The notes: generated from the letters alone by a model not told the origin. A stretch of 64,000 nucleotides of DNA from Lineus longissimus (GCF_910592395.1 NC_088309.1:17732599-17796598); one strand, 5' to 3'. Shown: positions 22,251 to 33,608, counted from the first letter of the stretch. Made by a program: numbers and translations.

Positions 22251-22970
22251 TTAGATACGTCCCATTATGACCATTGTTGGTTGGCGATTGTTCCCGTTGT
22301 TGAGAGGTGACTGGCGAGCCAACTGAAGGAGAGACAGTAGGTCGAGTGAGGCTTGACAACGATGATCACCATTGACGACGCTTGGAGAACTTATGCACAT
22401 GGTTGATGACGAAGTCTCGCTGTCGTTTCGCGCAATCTCGATAAACAAATCATCAACTTCGGGCGCGAAAATAACTATATCAACAACTGGGTCAAGGTTG
22501 AAATCCGCTGATCGCGATGTAAAGAAACGATCACCGATCGTCACAACAATTTCAACCGTATGCTGGAGAATGCACATGGTTGATGACGAAGTCTCGCTGT
22601 CGTCTCGTGCAATCTCGATAAAGAAATCATCAACTTCGGGCGCGAAAATAACTATATCAACAACTGGGTCAAGGTTGAAATCCGCTGATCGCGATGTAAA
22701 CAAACGATCACCGATCGTCACAACAATTTCAACCGTATTCTTCTTGCGATGGATGACAAGCATTAAGGCACACTTTAGATCCCTATTTACCTCGGCCCAT
22801 ATCACTGACATGACTCGGAGAGTGGACATGACTCGGAGAGTAGGATGCATTCTCTCGTCATGCACGGCTCGAGAACTAGACTTTTTGTTCGCCTCAAACG
22901 TATTAATCATGCTCATGCAGGATAACAAATGATAAACTTTTCTGCCATCAATAAAGGTTTGGATTTTCAT
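22251..22970 (-). other. Unrecognised 239-codon frame with a tandem 59-residue repeat
   Basis: The minus strand is open for 239 codons and holds two copies of a 59-residue unit containing VEIVVTIGDR and IVIFAPEVDD. At the DNA level this is a 177-bp tandem duplication (22394-22570 and 22571-22739). The plus strand is open as well, so the open frame alone is weak evidence. The segment from 22735 on belongs to a dispersed repeat. It may be the relic of a repetitive gene or a minisatellite. I recognise no family. Confidence 0.3.
22394..22739. repeat. 177-bp tandem duplication
   Basis: Unit 1 is 22394-22570 and unit 2 is 22571-22739. They begin TGCACATGGTTGATGACG and differ at a handful of positions. 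Confidence 0.85.
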
Positions 22971-23310
22971 TGTATGAGTGTGTTTCTATCCTATTCTCCA
23001 AGGCCGACATGACATTCGACTTCCTCACCACACTACTATCACTGCGCCAGAGTATAGGCCTAGGTGGTTATCCTCTTCTCCAAGGCTTATATCCTGTTCT
23101 CCAAGGCGGTCCAGCTATTCTATAAATTCACAATGCCGTCCACTCCTTGGTAAACATAGTAAGGATTACCACACCTCCCTCCAGAGGTCCTCCGGCCCTA
23201 AATCTGCTCTTGTCCCAGGAGTATATACGCGTATATATACATGTAGTTCTGGCACACTCTTTGCTCATAGGCTATATATCATGCTCATAAAGGATAAGAA
23301 ATGATCCCCC
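22735..23310. repeat. Dispersed repeat shared with 38190-38710 (and partly 29331-29505)
   Basis: The stretch from CGTATTCTTCTTG through ATAAAGGATAAGAAATGATC matches 38190-38710. The last ~170 bp (CACTCCTTGGTAAACATAG onward, including ACGCGTATATATACATGTAG) also match 29331-29505. It contains TATA-like tracts but no coding. Confidence 0.75.
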
Positions 23311-24053
23311 TGCAATCAATATTATACAACTGTTCTGATTATGACTGTATGAATTGCAAGCTCGTCCTTTTGAAAACAAACTCTTACATATTGATTTATC
23401 CAGAAGTATTAAGGTAGCAGGAAGGGTTGGGCGTTTGTGGTTTCTGAGTCTGAGGGGGTTGGTGTCTGTTGACTGTGCTTTAAGAGAGACTAGGCATGGC
23501 GCCAGTCTCTCTTAAAGCACAGTCAACAGGCATTTGGTCTCAGTATTTGGGTTTTGATTGCCATGACTGTACCCCTGTAAAAGTCAGAGGAGGAGAAGTT
23601 TGGAATGATGAAAGCATTGAAGAAGAAGAAGTGTTATTATTGAGGAAAGCAAAATTTATTATGAGACTAGAAGGCAGTGTCCTGACTTGATTATTTTGAA
23701 AATGGCGGTCTGAACACATTAAAAGGTGGAACATGGCATTTTATCGACTTTGAAGTGTTCCGCAGTTAAAGGGAGACTATAGGCAGCAGCTAGGTAGGCA
23801 AGATAAAGTCATACAAATTTGCCAATAGGGGTCAGTCATATCTCTAGGCATGGCGCTAGTCTCTCTTAAAGCACAGTCAACAGGCATTTGGTCTTAGTAT
23901 TTGGGTAAGTACAGAATGAAGGCAGCTCAGAGAGCAATGATTGAACGATGCTGTGGACAAGTCCAAGGATACTGCATCAGTCACGACCAACTTCTCATCA
24001 GAAAGCGTCACCACCAGCATATTCAATGTTCAGTTCCAACCTGTACCAGTCCA
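23311..24053. other. Unassigned, around the hairpin
   Basis: Apart from the hairpin and its half copy near 23848-23905 I see no gene or element. GAAGAAGAAG near 23620 is a short purine tract. Confidence 0.3.
23467..23528. repeat. Perfect 25-bp hairpin with 12-nt loop
   Basis: Arms 23467-23491 and 23504-23528 are perfectly complementary (TGTTGACTGTGCTTTAAGAG and following); the loop is AGGCATGGCGCC. The loop, right arm and following ~20 bp recur at about 23848-23905 without the left arm. Confidence 0.85.
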
Positions 24054-24190
24054 ATGCACGCCTGTCATGGTCAGCAGTGGTCAGCTTAGCGCGATATGGA
24101 ACATTCTTCCCAAACTCAAGCGAGGGAAGTCTGCTCATTAGCCTATCTCGCGCACTGCTCCTTCTTGTCAAACATCGTAGTGAAATCGTG
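24054..24190. repeat. Repeat pair member 1 (other copy 25514-25650)
   Basis: About 135 bp starting GCACGCCTGTCAT match 25514-25650 in the same orientation at roughly 90 percent. On the minus strand both copies keep an open frame reading MSRLPSLEF and NVPYRAKL. It may be a duplicated exon or part of an unknown transposon. Confidence 0.5.
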
Positions 24191-25513
24191 GTGCAGTGGG
24201 GCGTCCTCGAGGATTGCAGCTGGTCGGACAGACGTGAGGTGGAATGTGGGCGGCTGCACTTCTTCGTTGATGTGCGATGGCAGATAGCACAGTTGTTGCG
24301 TTGCATGACAGCTGAAAGTGAATGTGATATCTTAGAACTGAGGCGTTTGCAATGAGACTATAGGTGAAGTAGAAGGAAGGAGTGAAATGGACCATCTTCC
24401 AGTGACTAATATACAGAGTAAGGGCACTGGGTGTTGTTAGATTCAGCATTGAATGTATTCCTCGTACAAGCGTGAATAGTGTGGACATACAGTGAGAGGT
24501 GAGAGACCCCTATTGACTACTTCTTGTAACTTTATCTTGGATAGTGCCCCTTTATCAAGACTGAAACCCACTGTGCGGGGCTAAGAAATTACCTTTATAA
24601 TCCAAGTTGGATAACCACTGTGTAGATGATTTGAAGAGTGCTCTGTGGATGTGTGCCTGTAATGTCAATGAAAGTATGATGAGGTGATGACGATAGTGGA
24701 ATGACGAAATATTGGAAAGAGATCTATTCCTAGAAGAACATATGTCCTGTTTTGACTAGGTGGCGCATTTTAGAATCAGCAGTGAGCACTGTGTGTAACA
24801 TGGTGGAGGCAGCGGAGATAATAACTGTGTCGAAAGTATTGTTATAGGGCCTTCCCTAGGCCCATGGGGTTAAATTTACAATCCACGATTGAAAAAACGT
24901 AGTTTGATCGCATTCAACTATAAATACATTGAACAGTTGTGTTCCTTTAGTCAACCGATGACCTTTTGTTGGGCCATGATCGGGGATTGTAAACTGTAAA
25001 TTTATTATGGACTGGGAGACGGGGGAAACACAAGTGAAACTGAAATAGACCAAAACAAGTGATTTTGGGGCTTTGGTTTAGACGCATGCCCCACATGGGA
25101 TTATACGGTTCATGTGAACTTGTTGACATCTACATGATGCTGTTATTGGTCATGGTACATGGTAGGCCTAATTATCATGGCTATATGTTTCAGGAAAAAT
25201 TCGGAGTAAAATGAACTGCCGATGAATAGTGATGTTGTTCATGTTTACCATGTTTACTAGTACATAGCCATAGGGTATGCACTGGCCAGTGCACTTTCTG
25301 CACGTCGTCATGGTCATGTACGTGATACCTTGCATATTTTGTTTTTTGAATGCGCATGCTTTTTGGGCAAAATCACTTGTACCAACACTAATGAATAATG
25401 TCTTCTTATCCCTATGACTCCATACACAGTGAGGGCATTTGTCCCATTCCCATCAAATGGTAACTTATTGTACCGTATTAGGGTGGAAGTTGGGGAGCAG
25501 ATACCTACCGTTG
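24191..25513. other. Unassigned
   Basis: There is no convincing coding frame, hairpin or known repeat. Short frames near 24168-24488 and 24856-25129 show no domain. Confidence 0.3.
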
Positions 25514-25650
25514 CACGCCTGTCATAATCAGTAGTGATGAGCTTAGCGCGATATGGAACATTCTTCAGAAACTCAAGCGAGGGAAGTCTGCTCATTAGCA
25601 TATCTCGCGCACTGCTCCTTCTTGTCAAACATCGTAGTGAAATCGTAATG
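25514..25650. repeat. Repeat pair member 2 (other copy 24054-24190)
   Basis: See 24054-24190. Four or five of the differences change the minus-strand residues, so there is no sign of strong purifying selection. Confidence 0.5.
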
Positions 25651-25653
25651 GAA

Positions 25654-25678
25654 AACGTCTGGCTTTGCGCCAGACGTT
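25654..25678. repeat. 10-bp perfect hairpin
   Basis: AACGTCTGGC, loop TTTGC, GCCAGACGTT. It directly follows the repeat at 25514-25650. Confidence 0.6.
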
Positions 25679-27128
25679 GAGACTAATAAGTGAAGAACTA
25701 ATAGGTAAAGAACTTCTACTTGCGCCAGACTGCTCTGATAAAATTATCATTGCAGAGACTACGGTGACGTACACATATATTTTTTACAATCAAAAATGCC
25801 CTCAAAAGACGAAATGGAATGATTATTTTATTGATATTTCCTACTATATACCTTCCAATTATCACTTTATACAAATAGATCGGCGTTAGGTCGCATGCTT
25901 TTCTTTCCTGGTGACACTATAAAGCAAAATAGTTGCAACCCCGTAAATGCGCTATAAGTCCAATAATAAGTGACGGTGACCCGTTATAAATGTTTCGCCA
26001 GCTTCGCTTTTTTGCCGCTACGCGGCGCGTTGGGCCCTTGCGTCCAGACCTTTGTGTGAGAATCAATGGAAATTATACCGTATATTATCAGTGCAGTGCC
26101 CTATAGTAAGCGCGCTGCGCCTTAGGTTGGGGGGGGGGGAACCCCCAAACCCCCTGGTTGGGAACCTGCTATAGTTCCTTCCGCCATTTTTTTTGTTTTG
26201 ATGACGGTTTTCTCCTTGTATCTCTTTAGCAGTAACTGATGACTCAACTGCATCATCACAATAGCCGGGCAAAGAAATGGAAAATGTCCCCCCCCCGGAA
26301 AGGTGTCCGGACTATTGTATCGTAGTCTGGCACTCTGGCTGCTTCATATGTAAAGTGCAATCTCTCGTGAACTCACTCAACTGTCGACATGGGGAGCCCC
26401 CTCACCTCCCCCAAACCCCCGTCCTTCTGACATGTTTTAGCCAGAGCATTGGGTGGAAGGCCGCAACCCCCCATTGGCCTTACAATAAGTCCTTCCGAGC
26501 TGCTCACCCCGGGGCGCTCGAGTGGAACCCCCAAACCTTCATGGTACAGTCCTGTGACACGTTTAACCCAGGGCGAGGAAGGGGTACCCCTTTGATGGTA
26601 CCCTAACCCCAACCCTCAACCATCAACGCTTCCTTTTCACTGGCATGATATTGGCAAGACTGCCAAGAGGTGGTAGACACTGGTGGCTTCCTTGAGACAA
26701 TTGCATGTGGTTGTATCTGGGCAACCAATTAAAGGGGTCAGGGGTCAGGTTTTTCCCCCACCAACATGTAACCAAGGGTAAATGCATAAACAATTGGTTG
26801 AAAAGGGTTTTTGCAGGCCAAGAGACTGGAAGACACTTGACTCTTGAGGAACACCAGACTGCTGACCAAAGAACCTGAGGAACATAGACATATCTTCATA
26901 TCTGGGAGCATAAAAAGCCTGCTAGCGAATATTGATTATTCTTAAGGAAAAACACATGTGTTGGGGGGGGGGGGCCCGAACCCCCCAGAAATTGAAGTTT
27001 GATTGAAAAACAGTGAGAATATTCGTGTGGTTCTCTCTCGGAGCTCAGAATAGTCGCGGTGCTTCATTCGCGCGTTTATCTCTTTTGAGTGACCTTTGGT
27101 GAACTTTTAAGCCATCTGAACCGAATCC
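25679..27128. other. Unassigned, G/C-run-rich spacer
   Basis: The region holds many short homopolymer runs: G near 26130 and 26965, C near 26288, and CCCCCAAACCCCC-type stretches. These resemble low-complexity ends of unknown repeats. No coding is supported. Confidence 0.3.
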
Positions 27129-27189
27129 ATGGACATGAGATACATTGTTTACATTCGATACGTATACACGTTAACTATAGTAGCGCTTC

Positions 27190-27510
27190 TAATATGCCCA
27201 TCGGTCGAGTTATTCAGGGGTTTTTATTATGCTAAAAAAGGTTCGGGATATTTTTGGCAAGCCGTTCCCCGAACTAGTATCATTGTTTGTCTTGTTTGGA
27301 GGGCCGCTTGCCGAACAGCACTGAAAATCGACCCAGACTGGTAAACCATTCTTCCCTGCTGTTTGGCAAACCGGGGACTAATTCGCCAGTTAGAGAGCAG
27401 AGACGTAAAATAATCTTCTCTGTTTGGCGAGCCGGGGACATATCAGCCAATCAGAGAGCTGTGATGTCATATTGAAATAAATATGCGCATAATTAACAAT
27501 GGCGGACCCT
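27190..27510. repeat. TTTGGCAAGCC-family element, copy near 27.3 kb
   Basis: Shares with 29640-29900 and 38860-39110 the order: CGAT/GTCGAG, GGTTTTTATTATGCTAAAAA, TTTGGCAAGCCG, GGACTAGTATCATTGTTTGTC-like segment, GCTTGCCGAACA, and ATATGCGCATAATTAACAATGG. It is non-coding and diverged among copies. Confidence 0.55.
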
Positions 27511-27528
27511 TGCGCTCGATTCCCTTTC

Positions 27529-27973
27529 GAGACAAGACCACAATTGATTTTTTAAGCCTTTTAGCAGTTAAATTGTCAATGTTTGACCGCGACGCATCAA
27601 AGAATGCGTCAAGTAGTGAAACTAAAATTCGGATATGATATACGGGTTAGTCTTGCGAGTAACTGGTGCGATTTAAAATGGTGATTGACCACGGAAATTT
27701 TTTTATAATCGACAAATTAGACAGACTTTGATATTTCCACTCTTTTCAGCCAACTGGCAGGAAAAACTCAAAACACACGCCCCCTATTACCCAATTAGCA
27801 AAATTCGAAATTAATTTTTTCATCAAATAATTTCTTTATATCTGTAGACTTGCCACAACAAATATTTTTTCAATACCTCTCCAAATATGTACTTGAGAGT
27901 TAAAAACATGCACTCGTCTAATTGATAGGCCTCGACCCTCCAACCTATGAATATTCATTAGTGGTCTTGTCTC
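27529..27973 (+). mobile_element. Solo MITE (445 bp) with 4-bp target duplication TTTC
   Basis: The ends GAGACAAGACCAC and GTGGTCTTGTCTC are exact inverted repeats. TTTC precedes (27525-27528) and follows (27974-27977). It is homologous along its whole length to the two copies in the composite at 7977-9412. 4-bp duplications occur in superfamilies such as Ginger and Sola; no transposase is encoded, so the mobilising family is unknown. Confidence 0.9.
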
Positions 27974-28059
27974 TTTCTTTAAGGTCTCATTAGGGAGTTT
28001 TTCCCGAATGTACGCGATGATGACGTGCCCCGTTAACAGGACGTAACTTCTATTTTAAA

Positions 28060-29189
28060 ATTCGTTTCCAATTGGCAGCTCCGAATCAGACAAGGTGCCG
28101 GTTGAGTATGGTGTCCCACAGGGATCGGTTCTAGAACCCATACTCTTTAGCACCTACACATCTCCAACCCAGGATATCATGATCGCGTGTGAAACATTAT
28201 ATCACAAATATGCTGACGACAAGGATGTTTACAAGTTCTGTGACCCCAACCCAGCAGCCATTTCTGTAGCCATGGATTCACTTGTCGATGGTGTCAATGA
28301 GCTCCGGTCTTGGCTGACTCTAAACCAACTGATGTTTAATGACCCTAAAACGGAATTTATTTGCTTTGCAGCCAGCAAACAGCAGATCAAGCGCTGTAAA
28401 TCTCTTGTGCGGAAAGTTGGCGATGCAATGATTAAGCCAAGATGTCATGTTCGAAGTCTGGGTGTGGAGCTCGACTCCCAACTGACCATGCAACGTCAAG
28501 TTAGTAGCATCTTGTCAAGTTGCAGTTTCCACCTTAGACGGTTTGGTCAGATTCGGAGTGTCTTTGACACTGACACCTGCAAGACTGCAGTCGACTCCCT
28601 CGTGACATCGCGTTTAAATTACTGCAACTCACTTCTGGCTGGTGCTTCTGCTGCACAAATTGCACGTCTCCAGAGACTTCAAAATCGTTCTGCTAGACTG
28701 ATAACACTCAGTAGCTCTCGTGAACATATTACTCCAGTCCTGTTTAAACTACACTGGCTGCCCGTAAAGCTACGGATTGATTTTAAGCTACTCGTCCTTG
28801 TCTTCAAGTGTTTGCACAACATGTCAACATTTTATCTAAAACTTGAATTTTATACTCTAACCAGGTCACTACGGTCTTCAGACTCCCTAAACTTGCAGTA
28901 CCACGCACTAGGCGTACCATTGGAGATCGTTCCTTCTCAGTTGCAGCCCCAAGGCTCTGGAACGATCTCCCTCTGGCAATAAAATCTGCCAGTTCGCTGC
29001 CAGCTTTCAGGAAGAATCTGAAGACCCACCTTTTCAAATCATTTTATAATATGTCTTAATACATTTTACGTAATGTTTTTAAGTATTGTATCTAGGCCTA
29101 TTTATTTTTATCTCTGATATTTATTATTTATTGCGATATTTACATGAGCGGCGCCATACGAATATCGTTTTATTATTATTATTATTATG
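28060..29189 (+). pseudogene. 5'-truncated CR1/L2-like LINE, RT C-terminal half, frameshifted
   Basis: The translated frame from 28095 starts at the VEYGVPQGSVL motif of the RT palm and has the catalytic YADD at about 28208-28219. The LINE C-terminus follows (SRLNYCNSLLAG, LHWLPVKLRIDFK). Near 28895-28905 the frame shifts by one base; the family-typical end (GDRSFSVAAPRLWNDLP onward) then continues in another frame to about 29057. A (TTA)n tail at about 29169-29189 ends the insert. Only about a third of a full LINE ORF2 is present. It belongs to the same broad group as the LINE at 2233-4638 but is not a close copy. Confidence 0.85.
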
Positions 29190-30799
29190 TGATTGCATGA
29201 GGACAACCCATTTGTGTCGTATATCACTGGAAACGCCCGATTCCCCTGATTCTGCAGGATGTTAAATCGGGCATTTTATTTCTTTGAATAAATCATAAGC
29301 GTCGCATTGGCTCCTGCTCTGTTCACCATCCCGCCACCCACTCCTTGGTAAACATAGCAAGGATTACCACACCTCCCTCCAGAGGTCCTCCGGCCCTAAA
29401 TCTGCTCTTGTCCCAGGAGTATATACGCGTATATATACATGTAGTTCTGGCACACTTTTTGCTCATAGGCTATATATCATGCTCATAAAGGATAAGAAAT
29501 GATCACTTGGAATGCAACTGTTCTGATTTTGATTGTATGAATGAATTGCAAGCTCGTCCTTTTTGAAAGCAAACTCTGACATATTGATTTCTCCAGACCA
29601 TTGAGTGAGTATCAAAGGAAATAAATACCGTACAAGTCATCGATCGAGATATTTCAGGGGGTTTTATCATGTTAAAAAGGCTTGGGATATTTGGCAAGCC
29701 GCTCCCCGAAACTAGTATCATTGTTTGTCCTGTTTAGAGAGTCGCTTGCCGAACGCCACTGAAAATCAACCCAGTTTGGCAAGCCCAGTTTGAAAAAATC
29801 CTTTCCTCTTTGGCGAGCCGGCGACTCTACAAAATATTAGCCAATCAATGAGCAGTGACGTCATATTGGAGTTAATATGCGCATAATTAACAATGGCGGA
29901 CGCCTCGCTCTCAATTCACCTTACTCGTGATTTAAAATGAGAGCAACTGATGAGCGTAATAAATACATTGGGTACATTGCTAAGGTCCTACGCTATACAT
30001 CCAGTAGTGTCGTCGACAACGCTGCCATGAATGATAACACGGACATGATAAAGTGCTCCGGGAAGGCTATGTATGAATGAGTTCGGCTCTCCATCTTGGG
30101 CAAAAAAGAGCCGCTGTTTGGTTAGCCAGGCTTGCCAAATAATCACTTCCTAAAAAAACTTGTTGTCCTTTCGCACCCACCGCATACACACATAAAAGGC
30201 ATTCCAAAACATTATCCATTTTGTAGAAAACCTCAGTGAGGATTTCCTGCCAAGTCAGGGTCAAAACTCAAACTAAAGTCAATATTTCGAGCTGGCTGAC
30301 TTTCATATTTTTGAACACTATTATAGAAGGAGGCTGAATTATGGACACTTTTTGCGTCCATATATTAAGATATACAACTTTAAAAGACAGCCCGATTTTT
30401 GATCGAAAAAATCCGACATATACACACACATACATATGTACCATGGTGCTGATTTTTTGGCAGTGGATCGACTCTGGCCTGCCACTAAGGTGCCGTTGCT
30501 ACGCCACAGCCTAGCAATGTCAGAAGTATTTTGAACACATGGGATCAGTGTGTAGGTTCGACTACGGAGAAGGTCTCGAAATGAAATTTAGTCTTTGAGC
30601 GCCTGTACTATAGTTATCCCGCGAGATGTTGAGCAGATAGCGGAATTTTCAGACCTGCGGGTATCGGGTAGTAATAGTCAAAGCGACTTTGGGCAACCTA
30701 AGGTTTGGAAAGCGCAATATTTTATTTAGAAACAATTTCGCTTTACATTAGGTAACGAAACTGGTCGTATTTTTGTTTCGAATCTATGTTCAGAAGATT

Positions 30800-31065
30800 T
30801 TAGAATCCGTGCGTTTTGAGGAAGTGAACCTCCATCATTTTCATAGCCAATTTGACAAATTTCCTTCTATTCTTGTTTTGCATTTGTCTTAAATTCAAGT
30901 TAATCATCTGACACCAGGCGGACCCTGTCTTTTCCCCCCATATGAATGACCGACAATGCTTGGTTAGGATACATTTGACAGCACAGTAAGAGGCGCTGTC
31001 GGTAGGAAAGTGAATGAAAACTGCCCCAATGGGTATTTCGATATTCTTCCGCATGAATATCCGCG
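30800..31065 (-). CDS. PAN/apple-like exon of LamG/PAN gene 1
   Basis: The exon begins at 31065 after a strong acceptor read on the minus strand (TTCATTTTCTTTCAG) and stays open to a stop at 30800-30802. The residues SYCAVKCILTKHCRSFIWG and AWCQM give the Cys spacing of a PAN/apple domain. Such domains bind proteins or sugars outside the cell. The C-terminus is basic. The exon is 3' of the LamG exon on the same strand. The paralogous exon at 39991-40256 encodes the same 84 residues and keeps the acceptor (TTTTAG), which supports a real exon. Confidence 0.5.
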
Positions 31066-31228
31066 CTGAAAGAAAATGAAAAAAGGCCTTGAGACAAATG
31101 CTAAAGGGTGCTATGTATTACTTCTAGTAGCGCATTAGAATTTTATCCTTTCATTCAAATTATATGTTTATACGTGCATGTCATTGAAACGGTGGAGAAA
31201 CAACATTTTGGAGAAAAAGTTATCACGT

Positions 31229-31450
31229 TCAATTATTGACCTTGTTATTGTTGGCCATCAAGTAAAGTACAGGTACGCTGGGTTCATCAGATGAGAGAGT
31301 GAGTCGGTCGACCTCCTGATGACGATGTCCAACAATGGGATAGCCGATCACGTTGACTTTTCCGGGGCCTTGTGAAAACTCCCTAATGTTGACAACTCCC
31401 CGAATCGGCGCCAACTCGCAAAACGGGCATATCTGGACATGCAATGATGA
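31229..31450 (-). CDS. Possible middle exon of LamG/PAN gene 1
   Basis: A minus frame reading CELAPIRGVVNIREFSQGP and EVDRLTLSSDEPSVPVL lies between the LamG and PAN exons and matches 40395-40555 with few changes. No convincing acceptor is seen upstream in this copy, where a deletion has fused it to the LamG exon. The identification as an exon is tentative. Confidence 0.25.
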   Translation of the reverse strand, partial: SSLHVQICPFCELAPIRGVVNIREFSQGPGKVNVIGYPIVGHRHQEVDRLTLSSDEPSVPVLYLMANNNKVNN

Positions 31451-32297
31451 GTATAAGAAATATAAAACAAAAGGTCCTTTTTCTGGAATACAAACCCATG
31501 CACCAATGCTTGTGAGCTTCAATTTCACCATTTGTTAGAATTCTGTCGAAGAGAGCCACCTTGGTGATCAGTTGCCGTTTGGTGCCTCCTACTATCTTCT
31601 TGGGCAAATTCCAGCCAACAGTCAGTTTTAATTTTCGCTTCCTCATTCCTTTGTATTGTAGGGAGATACCTCTTACCGTTGTAGTGCAGTCGTGCAACTT
31701 GATGGTCATCTGCTCTCTAGAACAATCTTGATTAAAAATAAACCATGTCCAGGCATGCATGTAACACTGTTGCAATTCTACACTCCGAGTACATTTCTTT
31801 CTTTTCCAGCCTTTGCTATAGTTACTGCAACTTTGTAAAATCAACTTACACTTCGTATTTATCTTCTGTGTGATTTTCATTTCAATACTTATAATTTTAA
31901 AACGATTTGAGGGGTTTCTGCCGGCTAGCTCCATGAGTCTAAACGTACAAGATACATTGAAAGTGAGAAAGGTCTGGAAAGCAAATGTCAAACTCATCAA
32001 GCTATTGGACTTTCGACTCTTACTAAGGAGACACAATCCTCTTTCATTTGTAGGTGTTATTTCGATTGCGCCATCTGGGATTCCAAGGGGACCCTCCACC
32101 ATTTGTATTGTGCGTTCTTTTTGGTCACACCCATGCATGCTAAAATGGCCTGAATCAAACTTATCGAAAGGCCAATACCACATTCTACAGTTTACACAAA
32201 TATGCTGTATGAACAGAGTGACTAATTGAAACGACAGCATAGTCGCACCAGGTCGCATTTTTATTTCACACATCGAAATTTCATCAGAAAGGGACAC
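31383..32297 (-). CDS. LamG-like secreted or membrane protein exon, gene 1
   Basis: The frame is 304 codons. Met14 is the likely start, since it leads directly into a signal-peptide-like stretch (ATMLSFQLVTLFIQHICVNC). Residues about 39-266 look like a laminin-G/concanavalin-type jellyroll: MWYWPFDKFDSGHF at the start and ITKVALFDRILTNGEIEAH at the end, the typical closing strand of LamG-like domains. A hydrophobic run (TFCFIFLILIIACP, 276-289) could be a membrane anchor. The paralogue at 41292-42158 keeps the frame at about 75 percent identity. The final ~15 codons run into the 3' flank because the deletion in this copy joins different sequence there. The PAN exon downstream probably belongs to the same gene. 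Confidence 0.55.
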   Translation of the reverse strand: MSLSDEISMCEIKMRPGATMLSFQLVTLFIQHICVNCRMWYWPFDKFDSGHFSMHGCDQKERTIQMVEGPLGIPDGAIEITPTNERGLCLLSKSRKSNSLMSLTFAFQTFLTFNVSCTFRLMELAGRNPSNRFKIISIEMKITQKINTKCKLILQSCSNYSKGWKRKKCTRSVELQQCYMHAWTWFIFNQDCSREQMTIKLHDCTTTVRGISLQYKGMRKRKLKLTVGWNLPKKIVGGTKRQLITKVALFDRILTNGEIEAHKHWCMGLYSRKRTFCFIFLILIIACPDMPVLRVGADSGSCQH

Positions 32298-32640
32298 CTC
32301 GTATAAACTTTAGTATCATAAGTCAGATTTTAGGCTCCAAATGGTTCCTGAAGGTGACGATTTTCAGAAATAGCATACATGAACGATAAGAAAGCCGGCC
32401 GAGCGACCGGTCCGAGGCGAGATGATTTCCTACGGCATGAAGCTCGACACCGCTGGTCGAGAGCTTTCAGGTCGTAGAAAATCATCGAGGGAGGCACCAA
32501 CATTAAACCTACGCCAAGCTGATTGGAAAACTCTAGGCTTGGCACATCTTCACGGACGTGCAAAGTCGGATTATCCAGTCGCCATCCGATAGCGCGCGCT
32601 GAGCTGATATCAGTCCATAATCCCTGATCTGCTATTAACA

Positions 32641-33019
32641 CATACCCAAAATGAAATTATTACTAGGAAAGCACTGCATGGAATGCTTAGTTGCTGATTA
32701 CAGACATATTATAAGCATTTCCCGCCATCGGCAAAAATTCAGTGAATTTCAAATGATGCCAAGTGTGGTGGGCAAATCACCAAGCGAAGCTGATCTCAAT
32801 CAAAATTTTGTCAAAACCTGAAGTGACAAGTTGCTCGAGATCGATAATGCATAACCGTTAATAACGATGTTTTCTGCGGTCCTGGGATGTAGATGTATAC
32901 AACAGAGAACGTAGACAAACGTTCAAATAAGCTGTGTCTTGTGCACATTTTCGGATGTATACCACCTTGACCCTCAATCATGTGTTGACATTGCTCTGCT
33001 TCAAGACAACGCGCGTCAT
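32641..33019. repeat. Empty-site paralogue of the MITE insertion
   Basis: Continues the duplicon without interruption (TTAACACATACCC) where the other copy has AACACAGAT + MITE + AACACAGAT. The rest matches 9481-9866. Confidence 0.75.
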
Positions 33020-33608
33020 ACATTTCAGCAAGATCTGATCTGATGTCTGCCCAAAGGTCTTCCTCTCTCGGCCTTTCAAGACGACATAGCGTTAACATCT
33101 AGTCAACAAGAGACTTCGCAACCGTTCCATGAAGAGGTATCAGAGAAAGGTTGTGTCGTCTTGCATTGAAGAAGAATAGTCTCACTCTAAGATATATTTT
33201 ACTATTAATAGTAAAATAGTTACTATTTAATGGATTGATATTGCACCTACATAGAAGTAGTAATTTTCACTACTTCAAAGTAGTTAAGATATTTAACCAA
33301 ATAAGTGGTAACTTTTTTACAATTAAATAGTAATTACAGGTATTTTACTTTTTTTATAGTTATTTTTCATAGTTAACTATTCCTGGTGTTTATAGTTGAA
33401 CACTCCTCTTCTGCTGTAGAACCACATAAATGGTAATTTTTTCTGAGTATAGTTGTCGCGGTTACCATTCCTTGGTGGTAATAATTCGACATGGGCCGTA
33501 TTTTGGGGCGGGAAAGCGGTCTGCTCGTGTTGCATTTTCGTATCCTACAGTGACAATGATCACAGACTTTGGACCCCAGTCGAGTGTCTTGAGTCACTTT
33601 CATTATGT
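33020..33608. other. AT-rich unassigned region with TAGTAA/TTACTA repeats
   Basis: 33190-33390 is rich in short AGTAA / TTACT words in both orientations, as is 37430-37626. These could be subterminal repeats of the transposon that carried the gene at 33867-35760. I could not define matching termini. A minus-strand stretch at 33010-33098 (LCRLERPREEDLWADIRSDL) looks protein-like, but too little is left to name it. Confidence 0.3.

Larger units (their letters stand above)
29331..32640. repeat. Segmental duplication copy 1 (other copy 38537-42453)
   Basis: Collinear with 38537-42453 at about 93-96 percent by eye, from CCACCCACTCCTTGG to the sequence before the MITE insertion. It includes the TTTGGCAAGCC element and the LamG/PAN gene. 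Copy 1 lacks about 730 bp that copy 2 has at 40570-41300. Confidence 0.85.

Noticed and set aside
21784-22254. 156-residue ORF
   Set aside because: No domain, Arg/Pro/Ser-biased composition, overlaps an inverted repeat. Probably chance.
31870-32229. Plus-strand ORF opposite the LamG exon (and 41794-42195)
   Set aside because: It is the antisense of a LamG-like frame with better protein features and a signal peptide.
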